From Melastoma dodecandrum (lineage: Eukaryota; Streptophyta; Magnoliopsida; Myrtales; Melastomataceae), in the NCBI GenBank assembly GCA_029817715.1, contig JARUPY010000587.1:62001-126000 (forward strand): a stretch of 64,000 nt of DNA, in the 5' to 3' direction. The notes under the pieces were generated by a model. It had not been told where the DNA came from and made no database searches. It saw only the letters and a list, made by a program, of their open reading frames with translations. The position numbers and the translations under genes were made by a program. Positions 12,130 to 23,533 of this stretch are shown one piece after another. The stretch's first letter is position 1; the number at the start of each line of letters is the position of its first letter.

Positions 12130-13589
12130 CCCCACCCAACCCCAACTTGCCTCTTACAATATTAGTCTATTACATTGTTATGCACAAAAGAAAAAAAAAA
12201 TCATATATAAAGGCTTCTTCTTCCTCCTCCTAATAACCCATACGGCAAGGCATGCCCATTATATAAGAGTTGCTTTTTAAAAAATAGATTACCTTCTAGA
12301 AGTTTCATTTTTTTAGGCAAAATATCAATTTATGGCTTTAATTTTGAGCCAATCTTTTATTTTATTATGAATTTAGTTTGTTATATAATTTTCATTTTGA
12401 TTTTGGCCAACCTTAAATTTATTGCGTGAAAGCGAAATATGTCTTAATAGAAAATTTTCATTTATCGATTAAAAACGATTTTGACGTAGTACTAAAACTT
12501 TTCTTCTGTTATTTTGTTATAAAATTTCGATTGCTAGTTGAAAGTTGTTCATGCTGTAAAAATACACAAAATCGATTAAGGCCGAATAATGACTCTATTG
12601 GGAGGCCACTACTACGGGTAAAGTGGATTGTGAGACGTAAGAATGAGAGGCTTACACTATTATAGGACATGAATTAAACAATATTAAGTCCTTATTTACC
12701 TTTCTTTTAAGATTAAATGTTAATCTTTTTTATATCATAGTATGAAAGGACCTTCGACCACCATCGAAGATCCGATTCCGACCGAGTTGAGGATCCGTTC
12801 CTTAACCTTTTGGGATATACTTCTCTCTCTCATACCATCCGTCGGATCGTGATGATAGGAAAATAACAACGACGACGACGCTAGTGATAATCCAGCTTAT
12901 TGGTTCACCTGCGGCAACTCCGTTGCGTGTCAATAGATTCAGTGGTTTGTCCTCGGCGTTTTTGCTTCGATAACGTCGTTTTATGCTAGGAGGGATCATG
13001 CCCACGTGAGGATCATGCTTAGCAATCTCCGGTGCCAGCACGGTTTCACGGACGACAATGTTTTGCAACGCGACCGTACTTGGTGCCCGTGAGGGACCAA
13101 CACCTAATTGATGGTGGGATATTATGTGAGGTACGTTTCAAAGGTTTAAGTATTTCGCGAATTAGTGTAGTTGTGGGTGGATATTTAGGAAGTAGAAACA
13201 AAAGAGGGCAAACCACGGCACAATTTTGATAATTATAATATATCGACATTTTGTACAATTTATTAAGATTTTTTAATAAAAAATTCGTCAATGTTAATAC
13301 TAAAAATCCGATCTAAAATTTAGAAAGTAAGATTAGTTTTTGCCATTATTATGTATGGGTGTTTCCACGTGATTTTTATTTTGATATTTCTTAAGAGCTT
13401 AAACCCCGTGACTTTGGGTCGGCCCATAAATCTAACACCAAATAAATAAATAAATAAAAACAAAGGAGGGGTTTGTTTTGGAGGCGTGCCCTTAGAAACT
13501 TTTTCAGATTCCTCCTAAATTGAACGACGACAAACTAAAGTCAGGACCACCCCCCACTCTTATTTGGATTGTTGTTTCTGGTCGGAATT

Positions 13590-15800
13590 TCATGGACCGA
13601 TCTCGATGTCGATTGTTCTCCCACGCGATGCTTTATTCACTTCGACTTTCGCCACCGTGGACGACCTCCTCACCGGATTCTCCACCCTTATCTCGTACTC
13701 CCCGTGGTACAGCGCAGCCTTGAACCTGCCCCGGTCGTCCGTTCGCGTCTCGAATGGACCTGTCCTCCATTCCTCTATGAGCCTGTCCACGGCTTCCCCC
13801 GCCGGGGTGTTCTTGAAGTTCCTGTCCACGAGGGTGGTGCTGTTGAATCCGGCACTCTCTGGCCCTGCGAACATGATGATCCCTTCCACCGCCGGATGAG
13901 AGAACCCTTCCCTCAGGACTTCTTCCAGGTACTCGTCCTGGCCGGGGCCCTTGCTCACGTCGACCTCCGTCATCCATATTGGGATGCCCGCTGTCGCTAG
14001 GATGTCCAGGGATGACCTTATGTAAGCAAGGTTTGGCTGGCCCTGGCCGAAATGACCTTGAACCCCGATGCCCGGCAGCAATCTATCGTTGCCCGGATAC
14101 GCGAGTATTCCCTTGAGCCTTTTCAAGTAGTTTGAGGGCCCGGCCGTTACGTCTCCACTGTACTCTATGGTGTTGTACTCGTTCATGAACATCCTCGAGC
14201 ACGGGTCGAGTGAGTACGCTGTGGAGAAGTACGCGGCGGACGCGTTTTCGCCAAGGTTGTCTTCGAAGAAACTGAAATGGAGGTTCTCGTTGACAACATC
14301 CCACGCGATCAACCGACCCTTGTATCGGGTGACGACAGAGTTTATCCGCCTTTCTGCCGCCGCCCTGAGTTCCTCCCCTGATAATGTCTTGACCCACTCG
14401 GGCTGGTACTTGGGGTCATCCCAAAAGATGTTATGCCCCCTGATGCGGATGCAGTTCTCTTCGGCAAACACGACCATGGCATCCGCTACCGTGTAATTTT
14501 CGATGCCTCGCTTCTCCTCCGTGCTGTACCACTTCATTGAGTTCGTGAAGGTGGTGTATTTGAACCTCGCCAAGAACCAATTCTGGTACTCCTCGCTGTC
14601 GAGGATATGGAAGTTCAGGCCGCAACCGAATGGAAATTCGGTTATTGTCTGCTTGACCGAGACTATTGCTTCTCGTACTTCCGTTCCATTGCAGTCGATC
14701 ACTCGAAACGTTACCTCGCTCTTCCTCACCTACAAAAGAAATAGAAAACTCCCAAACTTTAGTTGATCACCGCTCTAGAACATCGACCATTCCCGAAATC
14801 GGCAAAGATCAGACCTTTTTAATGCGTTCGTCTTGATGAGATCTCCACTGCTTCTTCGAGAACGGCTGCAGAGAGACATTGTCGATGAACAAATCGATGG
14901 AGGTGTTCCTGCTCTGCAGCATCGTAACATCAAAGAAACCACGATTAACGAAAGTTCGTCCCTTAGTGATGGCAAGGATCCTGTTTTCTTACTTCGAACA
15001 GAACATCGGCAGGACCTGAGGAGTTGGCGAAAATGCCCCCTTTCAGTAATGACCAGCACCCTCGATTTGCGATGACGCTCCCGCCACTCACAAACACTCC
15101 TTCCGAAGTCCGGAACATGGCTTCGACCGCTTCTGTCCCTTCGCTGACTTGGATCCAGGCTGAAAAATCCTCACGGCATCATTAGCTCGGACAAAACGCA
15201 GGAACAGACAGGACCCCCTTAAAAACCAAGCCGAAGCCAGTGACCGAACTACCGGAAAAGCTGTAGTGGTTGCCTTCCTCGAGGAAAACCCGCTGGGAGA
15301 AACTGTCCCTGGAAGCCTTCCTATGGAGTGCGACCATGAACACGTTGCTCTCGGGTGATCTACGTAGCTCCATGGCTCCCTTTCCAAAGACGGTCCATCC
15401 GGCGGTGCTGTTGCTGAACTCCGGGTTGACGATGATCCCACCCTTGTACGCCGTACACCCCGGTTCAGCCAAACACTGCCGATCGCCAAAAAAAAAAAAC
15501 AACGAAGATGAGTAAAACGATGCCGGCGCAGCGCATCGAGACCTTCCTGGAGACTCGAAAACATGAACTTGCCTCGGCAGTGGCGGACGAATCGTAGTCA
15601 TAGGAGGAATCCGTGACGAGAGGATGAGCAGGAGCTTCCCGACGAACGGGAGAAGACAAATATCAGAGAGCAAAAGAGAGAATTCATCAGGACAAGAAAT
15701 TGGTGTTGGAAATCACACCACCTGATTGAGATAACAGAAGACAGCAGGATGATGCCAGGATTCCCAGAATGCTGAGATGGCGTCGATTGTCCTTCTTCAT
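13590..15800 (-). CDS. GH10 endo-1,4-beta-xylanase with N-terminal carbohydrate-binding module (copy A)
   Basis: Six exons on the minus strand: 15800-15722, 15634-15573, 15475-15253, 15159-14993, 14913-14815 and 14729-13590, giving 589 aa. Exon 1 encodes a signal peptide (MKKDNRRHLSILGILASS...). After a short spacer ending in YDYDSSATAE, the module CLAEP..GGIIVNPEFSNSTAGW is CBM22-like (about residues 48-205). The GH10 barrel occupies exon 6. The general acid/base is Glu358 in WDVVNENLH and the nucleophile is Glu465 in WMTEVDV. DPKYQPEW is also typical of the plant GH10 group (At4g33840 type). The enzyme should be secreted and cut xylan in the cell wall. Intron 2 has a GC donor (GAG|GCAAGT), the only join that gives the family sequence AE|CLAEP. 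No break seen; an apparently functional gene. Confidence 0.92.
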
Positions 15801-15844
15801 TTTCCTCCCAGATTTCACGACGCTCCTTTCACGCTGGCTTCGTG

Positions 15845-15853
15845 CTTTATATA
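15845..15853 (-). promoter_or_regulatory. TATA box of xylanase copy A
   Basis: The minus strand reads TATATAAAG, about 45-50 nt upstream of the ATG at 15800. The same box is found at the same place in copy B (about 30426-30434) and in the truncated copy (about 20656-20664). Confidence 0.6.
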
Positions 15854-15869
15854 CCCATATAATATGTAT

Positions 15870-17555
15870 ACATTCACCGGACGGTAAGTAATGCTCATTG
15901 TACACGTTACATTTATGAGTTTAACGATGGAGTTTTGTTCCATAATAATGTCCGCAAAATAATTTGTGGTTCTTAAGTTTTGAAATGTTTTGATTATGGC
16001 AAGAAAATCGGCCGACATATTTTAATTTACAAGGAAATCGGTCTTATATTTTCAAATTTAAAAAATTGAAGTTGGTGTTTGCTTTAAATTGATTTTTTAA
16101 ATTTGGAAATCGGCTTTAAAAGCCGACGTTAAAGGCATGGCTGATTTCTTCGCATTAATCAAAGAATTTCTAAACTTAACACCGTATTTGACGAAATATT
16201 TTGCGGACTAATATTATTTAGAAACAAAACTCTTGAACCACGGACTCCATCATCATCTCGGATACATTTACATATATATATTATATATATAATTCATATA
16301 ATTGTTCTTTTACAATTAAAAGCTTTCGGGAATGGTTGAAATAATTTAGCCGAATTGAACTCAATAATACTGTCCTCTCCTCGCAGTAACTTGCAATTCA
16401 CAACGATCGAGGCATGGCGGCTGATATTCAAATAGGAGATTTTCAAATGAATTTCAGTACGGAGTGTTCCTCTGGGGAGTTTTGTTGCAAGATATATTTG
16501 TCCCCAAAATAATTTACAAAAATAAATCGATTCATAATTCGTTAACTAATATCGATAACTCGGAACTTTTACCTTCGAGTTCAATTTTAAAATAACTAAC
16601 TTAAAGTTAAAAATTTCGAGTTTCATTAAAAAGGCCCCGTCTCTTTTTTCCCCTAGTCGGAATTAGAAACTCCTAATTCCTCGTCCCCTCTTTCACACTC
16701 CTGTACCGACGCTTCCATCCTTTTCTTCTTTTAATGAAATTAAGAGTTTTTAATTTTCTTTAAAAATTAAACTGAGTTAAAAATTTTGAGTTGCTGACAT
16801 TAACATTAATGGACGAGTTATGAATTTAACTGTCTAACATTATTGGGTACGTTTAAAGTACAGTTAAACTGTTGGAGTTGGACAACTTAAGAACTTGTAG
16901 ACTTGGTAGTGTCTTGAAAGTTTAAATTTAGTAATCAAAAGGGATTACCCCGCCACTACGGTGCACGCGAACACACCGAGGTCGCTGTCTATGTAGTTGA
17001 CTCATGGGTGACGTCATGCATCCAAAAGAAACATTTCCTACCAAGTACGAGTATCACCTGATAATGATGACAATCCGGATCGTGTATTAGCCACGACCAT
17101 TTAGTCCGGCAAGACACACACCGCCGTCCGTTCTGCCTCGGCACAGTGGCCCCCCGAAACTATCCATCGACTCCGCCGTTGGAAACCCGGACGGAATTTT
17201 GATGTCCTTCGAGATGCGAGGGGGAAGTCGAAGGCATCGTCCTAGCTTCTCGAGTGGGAACGCGGGTTATCCTCCTCTACCACGAGGTCAAGAGAGCAAC
17301 CTCGGCCGCCGGTCCGACGACCTCCGTGTAAATTACATACTTCAAATAATAATATTATTAAAAATGTGATATCACAAGTCTCGGACGTTCCTGTGTTTCG
17401 TACCACTAATTCCTAAGGAAGAACAGTCGACTTATGAAATGATTTTAAAATCGTTAATACCTTTTCTTGTCCGTGTCCTGGTCTTGATTTCAGTGGAAAT
17501 TCCAAAGAAGCTTGAATGGTTAAATTCCGGGGGAACAAAGTAAAGTATACAGAGA
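15870..17555. other. AT-rich spacer between xylanase A and Gnk2 A
   Basis: Head-to-head intergenic region that should hold both promoters. It is AT-rich and conserved in copy B as 30450-32938, apart from the B-specific insertion. No open frame with a recognisable domain. The segment at about 17100-17400 has a higher GC content but is broken by stops in every frame, so it is left unassigned. Confidence 0.5.
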
Positions 17556-17963
17556 ATGAAGCGGGAATCAAGAGGGATGGGGAAGGGACGCACGGCGTCC
17601 GTTGTTGCCGTATGGTGCCTCTTGTGGGTGGCTGCGAGGGGTGCACCGGACACCAGGGTTGTGAGCTACCACTGCGAAGGCTGGACTCAAGCCGACAGCG
17701 ACTATGAGTCCGCGGTCGACCGCGTCGTGCGAAAGCTGGTCATGCTCACCGGCGACAATGGCAATGATTACCTGACCCATGAAACGGTGGGGAAGAGCTC
17801 CTGCTTCGGCCATGCTTTCTGCGAGGCCTCCCTCTCGGCTACGGAATGCACGTCCTGCTTGCAGGCTGCACGTAATGAGCAGCTGGTTAGATGCGGGTTC
17901 CCGGTCAGGGCTGTCATGATACTCAGGTCATGTTTCTTGAAGTTTCAGGAGGTGATTTTCTGA
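17556..17963 (+). CDS. Secreted Gnk2-domain (DUF26, ginkbilobin-2-like) protein, copy A
   Basis: Single exon, 135 aa. Residues 1 to about 29 form a signal peptide (hydrophobic core ASVVAVWCLLWVAA, cleavage near ARG-AP). A second ATG at codon 8 (MGKG) would give a neater signal peptide. The mature part is one Gnk2 domain with the diagnostic C-x8-C-x2-C motif in CEASLSATECTSC, then a cysteine in QLVRC and a last one in RSCFLKFQ, matching the conserved end of ginkbilobin-2. With no transmembrane segment or kinase, this is the small secreted class rather than a cysteine-rich receptor kinase. Ginkbilobin-2 is a mannose-binding antifungal protein; the same role here is inference. It lies head-to-head with xylanase A, 1.75 kb away. 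Both genes were duplicated together. Confidence 0.88.
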   Translation: MKRESRGMGKGRTASVVAVWCLLWVAARGAPDTRVVSYHCEGWTQADSDYESAVDRVVRKLVMLTGDNGNDYLTHETVGKSSCFGHAFCEASLSATECTSCLQAARNEQLVRCGFPVRAVMILRSCFLKFQEVIF

Positions 17964-18058
17964 GACCAGGAGCAACCGGGTAGTCGTCATCGTCTAGGGC
18001 GGGGGTCAGGGCAGGGGACCGATCCGATAATAATATAATTGTCGGAGTCGAATGAGAC

Positions 18059-18276
18059 GCCGCATGGTGCTGATGCTAGTCACTGTAATTACGAATAAAT
18101 CATTGGCACACCTCTGGTATTACTTTTGCTCGAGAACTAACCAAACCGGCATTCCCATCGGTAACATCAATGCACCGCATATCCTAACGCCAATATTCGG
18201 GCACCGTTTTCGACTCGTCGTCATTATCCCTCGGCTTCCAGCTGTAGACAGAAGTCCTACATTCGTCGACTGAGAC
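18059..18276. mobile_element. 218 bp insertion present only in copy A
   Basis: Copy A reads ..AATGAGAC at 18058 and resumes ..TGAGACCATC at 18271, while copy B has one uninterrupted AATGAGACCATC (about 33431). The extra 218 bp are bounded by a TGAGAC direct repeat, as an insertion with a target-site duplication would be. No terminal inverted repeat or known element is visible. A deletion in B between the two short repeats is equally possible. Confidence 0.5.
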
Positions 18277-18289
18277 CATCCCTCGGGCT

Positions 18290-20072
18290 AGAAATGCCTT
18301 TCACACAATAAGCTGCCCTGCATTTTCATATAATTTTCCAGAAGACTTATTTATTTGACCAGTTAATTCAGCGAAAGCCGACAAATTTCAATCTTTTATC
18401 GTGGCGTCTTTCTTCCGATTTTTCCCGTATTTCTACGTCACGTGTCATTTCCCTTCCTTTCTCCGCAAGACTAAAAATAATATCCCCTGATGGGCTCTGC
18501 GATAAACGCCGAATACGCCCCCACCCTTGTACAGACGAAAACAGTGCGACTCCTAAATCCATCCAACGTGCAACTTTAAAAAATGTTTAATGCACCGCAC
18601 GATTCAGAGCATCGATACTTATGCAATTACAGATAGAACAGCTAACACAACAAAAGTATAACAATTATCAATAATAGCACGCATAGAAATAAACAGTTTG
18701 GCAAATAAAAAGGTAGAAAGTAACAATGCGACTCCCTCATTTTGCCATCACTCAGATATCAACACTTCATACGGTGCCAGGACTACCGCATTGCGTCCCC
18801 ACCCTGCACTCCTTCGACATCACAACCGGGTAAACACATCTCAACCTCATGCGGAAATAAATCCGAATTACCCATCGCTAATTCCACCACCAGCCTTCAG
18901 TCTGTCATAAAGACCCTTCGGGATGGGTTGTCGTCAATGACGACATCCAATATCCCCGATCAATCCAATCCAGAGGCTAGCATGTATTCAACTCCTCGGC
19001 AACGCCGGCCCACGTGAGTTTCTCAAACCGTCTAGCAGCCCAAAAATCCAAACCATATTACAGCCCAACAATCCACGAAGTGAAGTGTCACCAGATCGTA
19101 CTCATTCGGATTTCCCAACATTCATAAAACTAACCAAAGTTTCAACCACCGCGGGGAAGCCAGATAGTCATAGAGAAGGCCAGGCCGTCAATCAATTAAA
19201 TGCAGACAATCTCATTGTCAAGCTTCGTTTCCGTGGGTTTTAAATACCGACCAGCCCCTGTTACCATCCCAACCATAACCACACAGCAGAGGGGGAAGCC
19301 ACAAAATCGACAAGAATCGCGATTTCCAACGCCTCTTATGAACTCACTAACGCGAAGCGACGGTTTACGGCAATTACTTGCAGAAATCCATAGTCCAGTA
19401 GTTCATTCATCACACATATACGGGGAAGAGTAACAACAGGAACCACAAGGCACACGACCAGCAAGGGATGACGCCACTAAACCAAACCAAGCTAGATGGA
19501 TAAGCATCACCACGATGGACACAGCAAGTTGCCACGATGCACCGACAAAGACGAACTCAACAGAGAAAGACCCAGGTCGACGCCCAACGATCACAGACCT
19601 ACAACCTCAACGGACGACGACACCCGACCTACACAACCTCCCCTGGCGTCCCTACCCATTGCATATCACCAAGAACAGGACAAACAACGGATGAGGGGAA
19701 GGGGTGAGACGTACCGATTCGGCTCCGAACTCTCCGAGTCGTGGGTCTCCTTTCCTCGGCGCTCACCGGCTCGGCGCTGTGCTCCCTTCTTCGCTTGAAT
19801 CGCCCGGCCATCCACAACTGCGACGGCTGTTGGGAAGCTCGTCAATCCGAGGTGATGGGATGGAGGCCAAGGAGAGTCCTCTTATCTTCTAATTGATGGA
19901 CAACGGGTAGTTCCCTGTGTTCCGGTCCCCTTATCTTCCCCCGACTGGTGGCTCGTCATTCCGGGGGTGGATTTCAATTTTGATCATTAATAGTTTTATC
20001 TGAAATTCCCGAATTATTGTCAGGTAATTGATTGAAGTTTCACTTGTCCAAATCCCAGACGTTAAAACGAAT
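18290..20072. other. Long conserved non-coding block with UTR-like exon (copy A)
   Basis: This 1.8 kb block is strongly conserved with 33440-34908 and 37852-38269, yet contains no convincing protein in any frame. On the minus strand, GC-rich sequence at about 19900-19705 ends in CGAATCG|GTACGT, which looks like a non-coding first exon followed by a splice donor. The following minus-strand sequence (19700 down to 18600) resembles an intron or UTR. I think it is the 5' end of an unrelated gene that was carried along, or a non-coding transcript. The product cannot be named. Confidence 0.4.
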
Positions 20073-20094
20073 CCCATCGCCGTCATGAACATGT

Positions 20095-20611
20095 TGCTCT
20101 CGTGGAAAACCCGCTGGGTGAAACTGTCCCTGGAAGCCTTCCTATGGAGCGCGACCAAGAACACGTTGCTCTCGGTCGATCTACGTAGCTCGATGGCTCC
20201 CTTTCCAAAGACGGTCCATCCGGCGGTGCTGTTGCTGAACTCCGGGTTGACGATGATCCCACCCTTGTAAGCCGTACATCCCGGTTCAGCCAAACACTGC
20301 CGGCCAAAAAAAAAAAATCAACGAAGATGAGTAAAACGATGCCGGCGCAGCGCATCGAGACCTTCCTGGAGACTCGAAAACATGAACTTGCCTCGGCAGC
20401 GGAGGACGAATCGTAGTCATAGGAGGAATCCGTGACCAGAGGATGAGCAGGAGCTTCCCGACGAAGACAAACATCAGAGAGTAAAAGAGAGAATTCATCA
20501 GGACAAGAAGTTGGTGTTGGAAATCACACCACCTGATTGAGATAACAAAAGAAAGCAGGATGATGCCAGGATTCCCAGAATGCTGAGATGGCGTGGATTC
20601 TCCTTCTTCAT
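20095..20611 (-). pseudogene. Truncated GH10 xylanase copy C (5' end only)
   Basis: Contains exon 1 (20611-20533, signal peptide MKKENPRHLS...), exon 2 (20453-20392, with the same GC splice donor) and the first about 200 nt of exon 3 (from 20296). Homology stops in the CBM22-like module after DSFTQRVF, near 20095-20105. The rest of the module and the whole catalytic domain are missing. The core promoter and signal peptide are intact, so a short secreted fragment could be made in principle, but no enzyme. The break joins directly to the right end of duplication copy A. This marks it as the remnant of a further unit in an originally larger array. Confidence 0.88.
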
Positions 20612-20655
20612 TTCCCTCCCAGATTTCACGACGCTCCTTTCACGCTGGCTTCGTG

Positions 20656-20664
20656 CTTTATATA
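20656..20664 (-). promoter_or_regulatory. TATA box of truncated xylanase copy C
   Basis: Same TATATAAAG element and same spacing to the ATG as in copies A and B. Homology to the other promoters ends at about 20731, where the sequence diverges after TTTATGAGT. Confidence 0.55.
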
Positions 20665-20859
20665 CCCATATAATATGTATACATTCACCGGACGGTAAGT
20701 AATGCTCATTGTACACGTTGCATTTATGAGTGTAGATCCCCAAATCACGAATGCATCTATTTGCGGATTAAGTGCTTTTGGTGGGGCTTCAAGTTGTCCG
20801 TCCTCCCTTTTTCTTTGGATAATAGTTCGATTTATCACCTATTGGATTATGTCTGCTTT

Positions 20860-22294
20860 TGTTGAGCCGTTGATATAATTTGGTTTTGATGATGACAAAG
20901 GTTATGTATTATTAATGTGCTATTTAAGTGTACAGAAGAACATGTTTTCGGGTGTAGAAGCTGGTATTTGTTATCCGTGCAATACGTAAACGATTTATGT
21001 GGAGTACTTCAACTAGGGAAATGATCTAGCAATCAGAAAAGGTGTTCTGAAGACAAAATCTACTATCGAGTTCACTATATCTGTTACAGAGATGAGCATC
21101 TGTGTCACAGAAGCTATAACTCTCCTTGCTGGAGTACTTGCTATGGTTTACAGAATGGTATTTCTGTGAGTAACGATTTCCTTATTGGAGATTGTCCTAT
21201 ATGCGAGCACGTGAGATATTTATCTCATACATCCTTATTGGATCACGACTAGGTTCATCTATGGACCTTAAGTTATTTGGAAAGATTCATTTCCTTGACT
21301 AACGTGATTATATATATTTGGCAACAATCTTATAAGGTTGAGATCTCCCTATATGGTGAGAATAATTATACGAAGGGAATGTTTTCATCTTATAGAACCT
21401 TATAATCCCAATGCCAAATTCGTATAAAGAAAGGTGTTGGTTCTGCTGTCGCAGAAAACAGCTTTTGAACAGAAGTCATTATCTCTTGTTGAGAGATAAC
21501 TTTGTTTTATTATTATCTGACGTGACTAAGGGTAATGCTTTATGCTTTTGGAAGTCTTCCCCCAGGATCGAATCACGGAGATTATGGCAAGTGAATCAAC
21601 TAGCCGTTGGGATTGATTGAGAAACTTCGTCTCTACGGACAAGCTTATAAGCAAGAGTGAAGCAATGATTCCAAGTCGTCGTTCTACCGAAAGCATATCA
21701 TAATGCTTGTGCCTTCGCCATTGCAAAAGCTGAGAGCGTTCGTCGTGCATTCACCGAGCCGATCACCGCTGACAGAAAGCGTCTTCTGTAAATGCAGACT
21801 GTTGGTGCTGTAGTGGCTAATCTTGCTTTGTGCAGGTTGTTAGTCACACATGTTGTGTGCAAGGGCGGGTGGTAGCCGTTAAGCCACGTTTGGCGGGTGG
21901 TAGCCTAAAGCCACAGTTGGCAGGTGGTAGCCGTTAAGGCACGGGCTCAGTGAGGAGCCGGAGTCAGACGCGTTGCGTGTGGGTTAGACACGTGATTACG
22001 TGCAAATTGTTAGTCACATTTCTGACAGAAGTGTGCATCTATAAAGTCCCATATTCCAATCATAGTGAATACGCCCTACTTGATGAGAGCTGAGCGAGTG
22101 GACGTAGGCATTGTTTGCCGAACCAATATAAATCTTTGTGTCTTATACATAAGATCATCCATCTCAGAACTGAGAATCTGTTCATCAGATCCAGTTTCTG
22201 TGACCTGACAGAACCACGCTTCTGTGAACGAAAAAGTGTCATAACTCTTACGGCACTAATTCAACCCCTTTCTTAGTGCAATCCTATACCAACA
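20860..22294 (+). mobile_element. Probable solo LTR, Ty1/copia-like (about 1.4 kb)
   Basis: Begins TGTTGAGCCG and soon carries TTGATGATGACAAAGGTTATG, a start often seen in plant copia LTRs. It ends in a CAACCCCTTTCTTAGTGC..CCAACA tail, also typical. Inside are palindromic 'CTGTNACAGA' motifs and a triplicated GGCGGGTGGTAGCC-type segment at about 21865-21940. No gag or pol frame is present, so it reads as a solo LTR. The flanks (GCTTT and TTTTC) do not give a clear target-site duplication, so the exact ends are uncertain. Confidence 0.6.
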
Positions 22295-23533
22295 TTTTCT
22301 TTTCAAAGTGGGGAGCTTGACCTTGATTGGCTTTCGTACTTATGCCCTTGGGTGATCGTGAAATTATTTGCAGGGAAGGAATCCTTACATTAGAAGTCAA
22401 CCGATGTTAGAACAGCCTTCCATATGGACAAATCATCCGCCCATTCCACGTGTAAAATAATGTCCAGTTGCCCATTGAGTCCAAGAGAATTAATCCATCT
22501 TCTTAACGGTGAAGTGAATTTACCTATTCATTAGAATCGATTTATTTTCCAGGGAATTGATCGTCTGTTTAGATGTAGACCGAAATCTTCGCCGTTTGAC
22601 ATTTTAATATTCCAGTCCTCCCCCACTTCTAAACACGATCCTAGTGCCCCTTATGTTTCCACCTACGAGTGACTGATTCCACGTTGACAACACAAGCATT
22701 AAAGATGATTGTTTGCTTTCATGGAAGACCTTTTAAGAGACATGGAGCCAAGAAATCAGAGAAGATTTTTTTTATCACCAAACGTGTTTCAAATGGCAAG
22801 TATAAGATATTGTCAGCCAAATCTTACTTGAATTAGTCCACGGTGATCACGAGTCTTGTTCCTGTCCGATGGTGCTAGTTGGTCTAACGTCGGGATGATT
22901 CCCGTTATCCACGTATCCTGTAAGAAAGTGGGAGCATGACGTTCGATTATCTTATTCAAAGAAAATCTCAACAGACCATGATCCTTCCCGAGATCCATGG
23001 GGGATTCTCCCTTTATTCTACTCAAGTTCTCTTATAAAAAAAGGGAGACTAGCTTACCTACCGACACACACGCATACCGGTTTTTGAAGGACCTGAAGGT
23101 AGGTCTAAACGACATCCACGGAGAAACCCCTTGACCACCAACCCAAATAGAACGCGCGACAACAACGAGGAGGATGGCATGCTTCCTGTTGCAGCGAACT
23201 TTAGCTTCTCTGGGCACAGTGGCGACGACGTGATGATCCCGACTTCCTCAGATGTGGCTTACGGCAAATGATGTCCACCCGCTGCAGCGATGGGAGCAAA
23301 ATGGCCTAACCAATCCCAATTCCCGTTTTGATGGAGGACCCTCCCCAAGCTCCTTGCAGACTCACGTTAGCGTCGAGGGGAGCTCTCATTTTTCTTTGAC
23401 TGTTTACATTCCTTGAGCAGATATGGAAAGTCCTCTCCTTCCCCACCTCGCCGTCACCAAAACCGGCAACGACCCACTTCCTCTCGATGCTCACAGGTTC
23501 AGTGGCAGCAACGACTAATGTCCTTTCCGGAGT
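22295..23533. other. Unassigned region
   Basis: Short open frames on both strands show no domain I recognise. The segment just left of the next LTR (about 23450-23533, GGCAGCAACGACTAATGTCC..TCCGGAGT) resembles sequence at about 24775-24812 to the right of it, suggesting a short older duplication, possibly of a decayed coding exon. Confidence 0.4.

Larger units (their letters stand above)
12130..20072. repeat. Segmental duplication, copy A
   Basis: This stretch is closely similar, in the same order and orientation, to 26458-38269. The shared unit contains an AT-rich lead-in, a GH10 xylanase gene (minus), a Gnk2 gene (plus) and a long conserved non-coding block. In the xylanase coding region the two copies keep a constant offset of 14,581 bases from exon 6 through exon 3. 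The final 379 residues differ at 21 positions. Homology begins in a CCCCAA-type simple repeat and stops at about 20072, where sequence passes abruptly into a third xylanase fragment. Copy A has one 218 bp segment that B lacks (18059-18276). B has several segments that A lacks. Confidence 0.93.

Noticed and set aside
12780..13210. Possible coding block conserved in both duplicates (minus-strand DPHVGMIPPSIKRRY-like frame; counterpart about 27300-27720)
   Set aside because: Conservation is explained by the recent duplication. The frame has no ATG-led gene context or recognised domain.
18600..19020. Possible cyanate hydratase fragment on the minus strand (LTWAGVAEEL-like)
   Set aside because: Only about ten residues resemble the family and stops follow immediately.
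20860..22294. Target-site duplication for the copia-like LTR
   Set aside because: Flanking GCTTT and TTTTC match only partly, so no duplication is claimed and the ends remain approximate.
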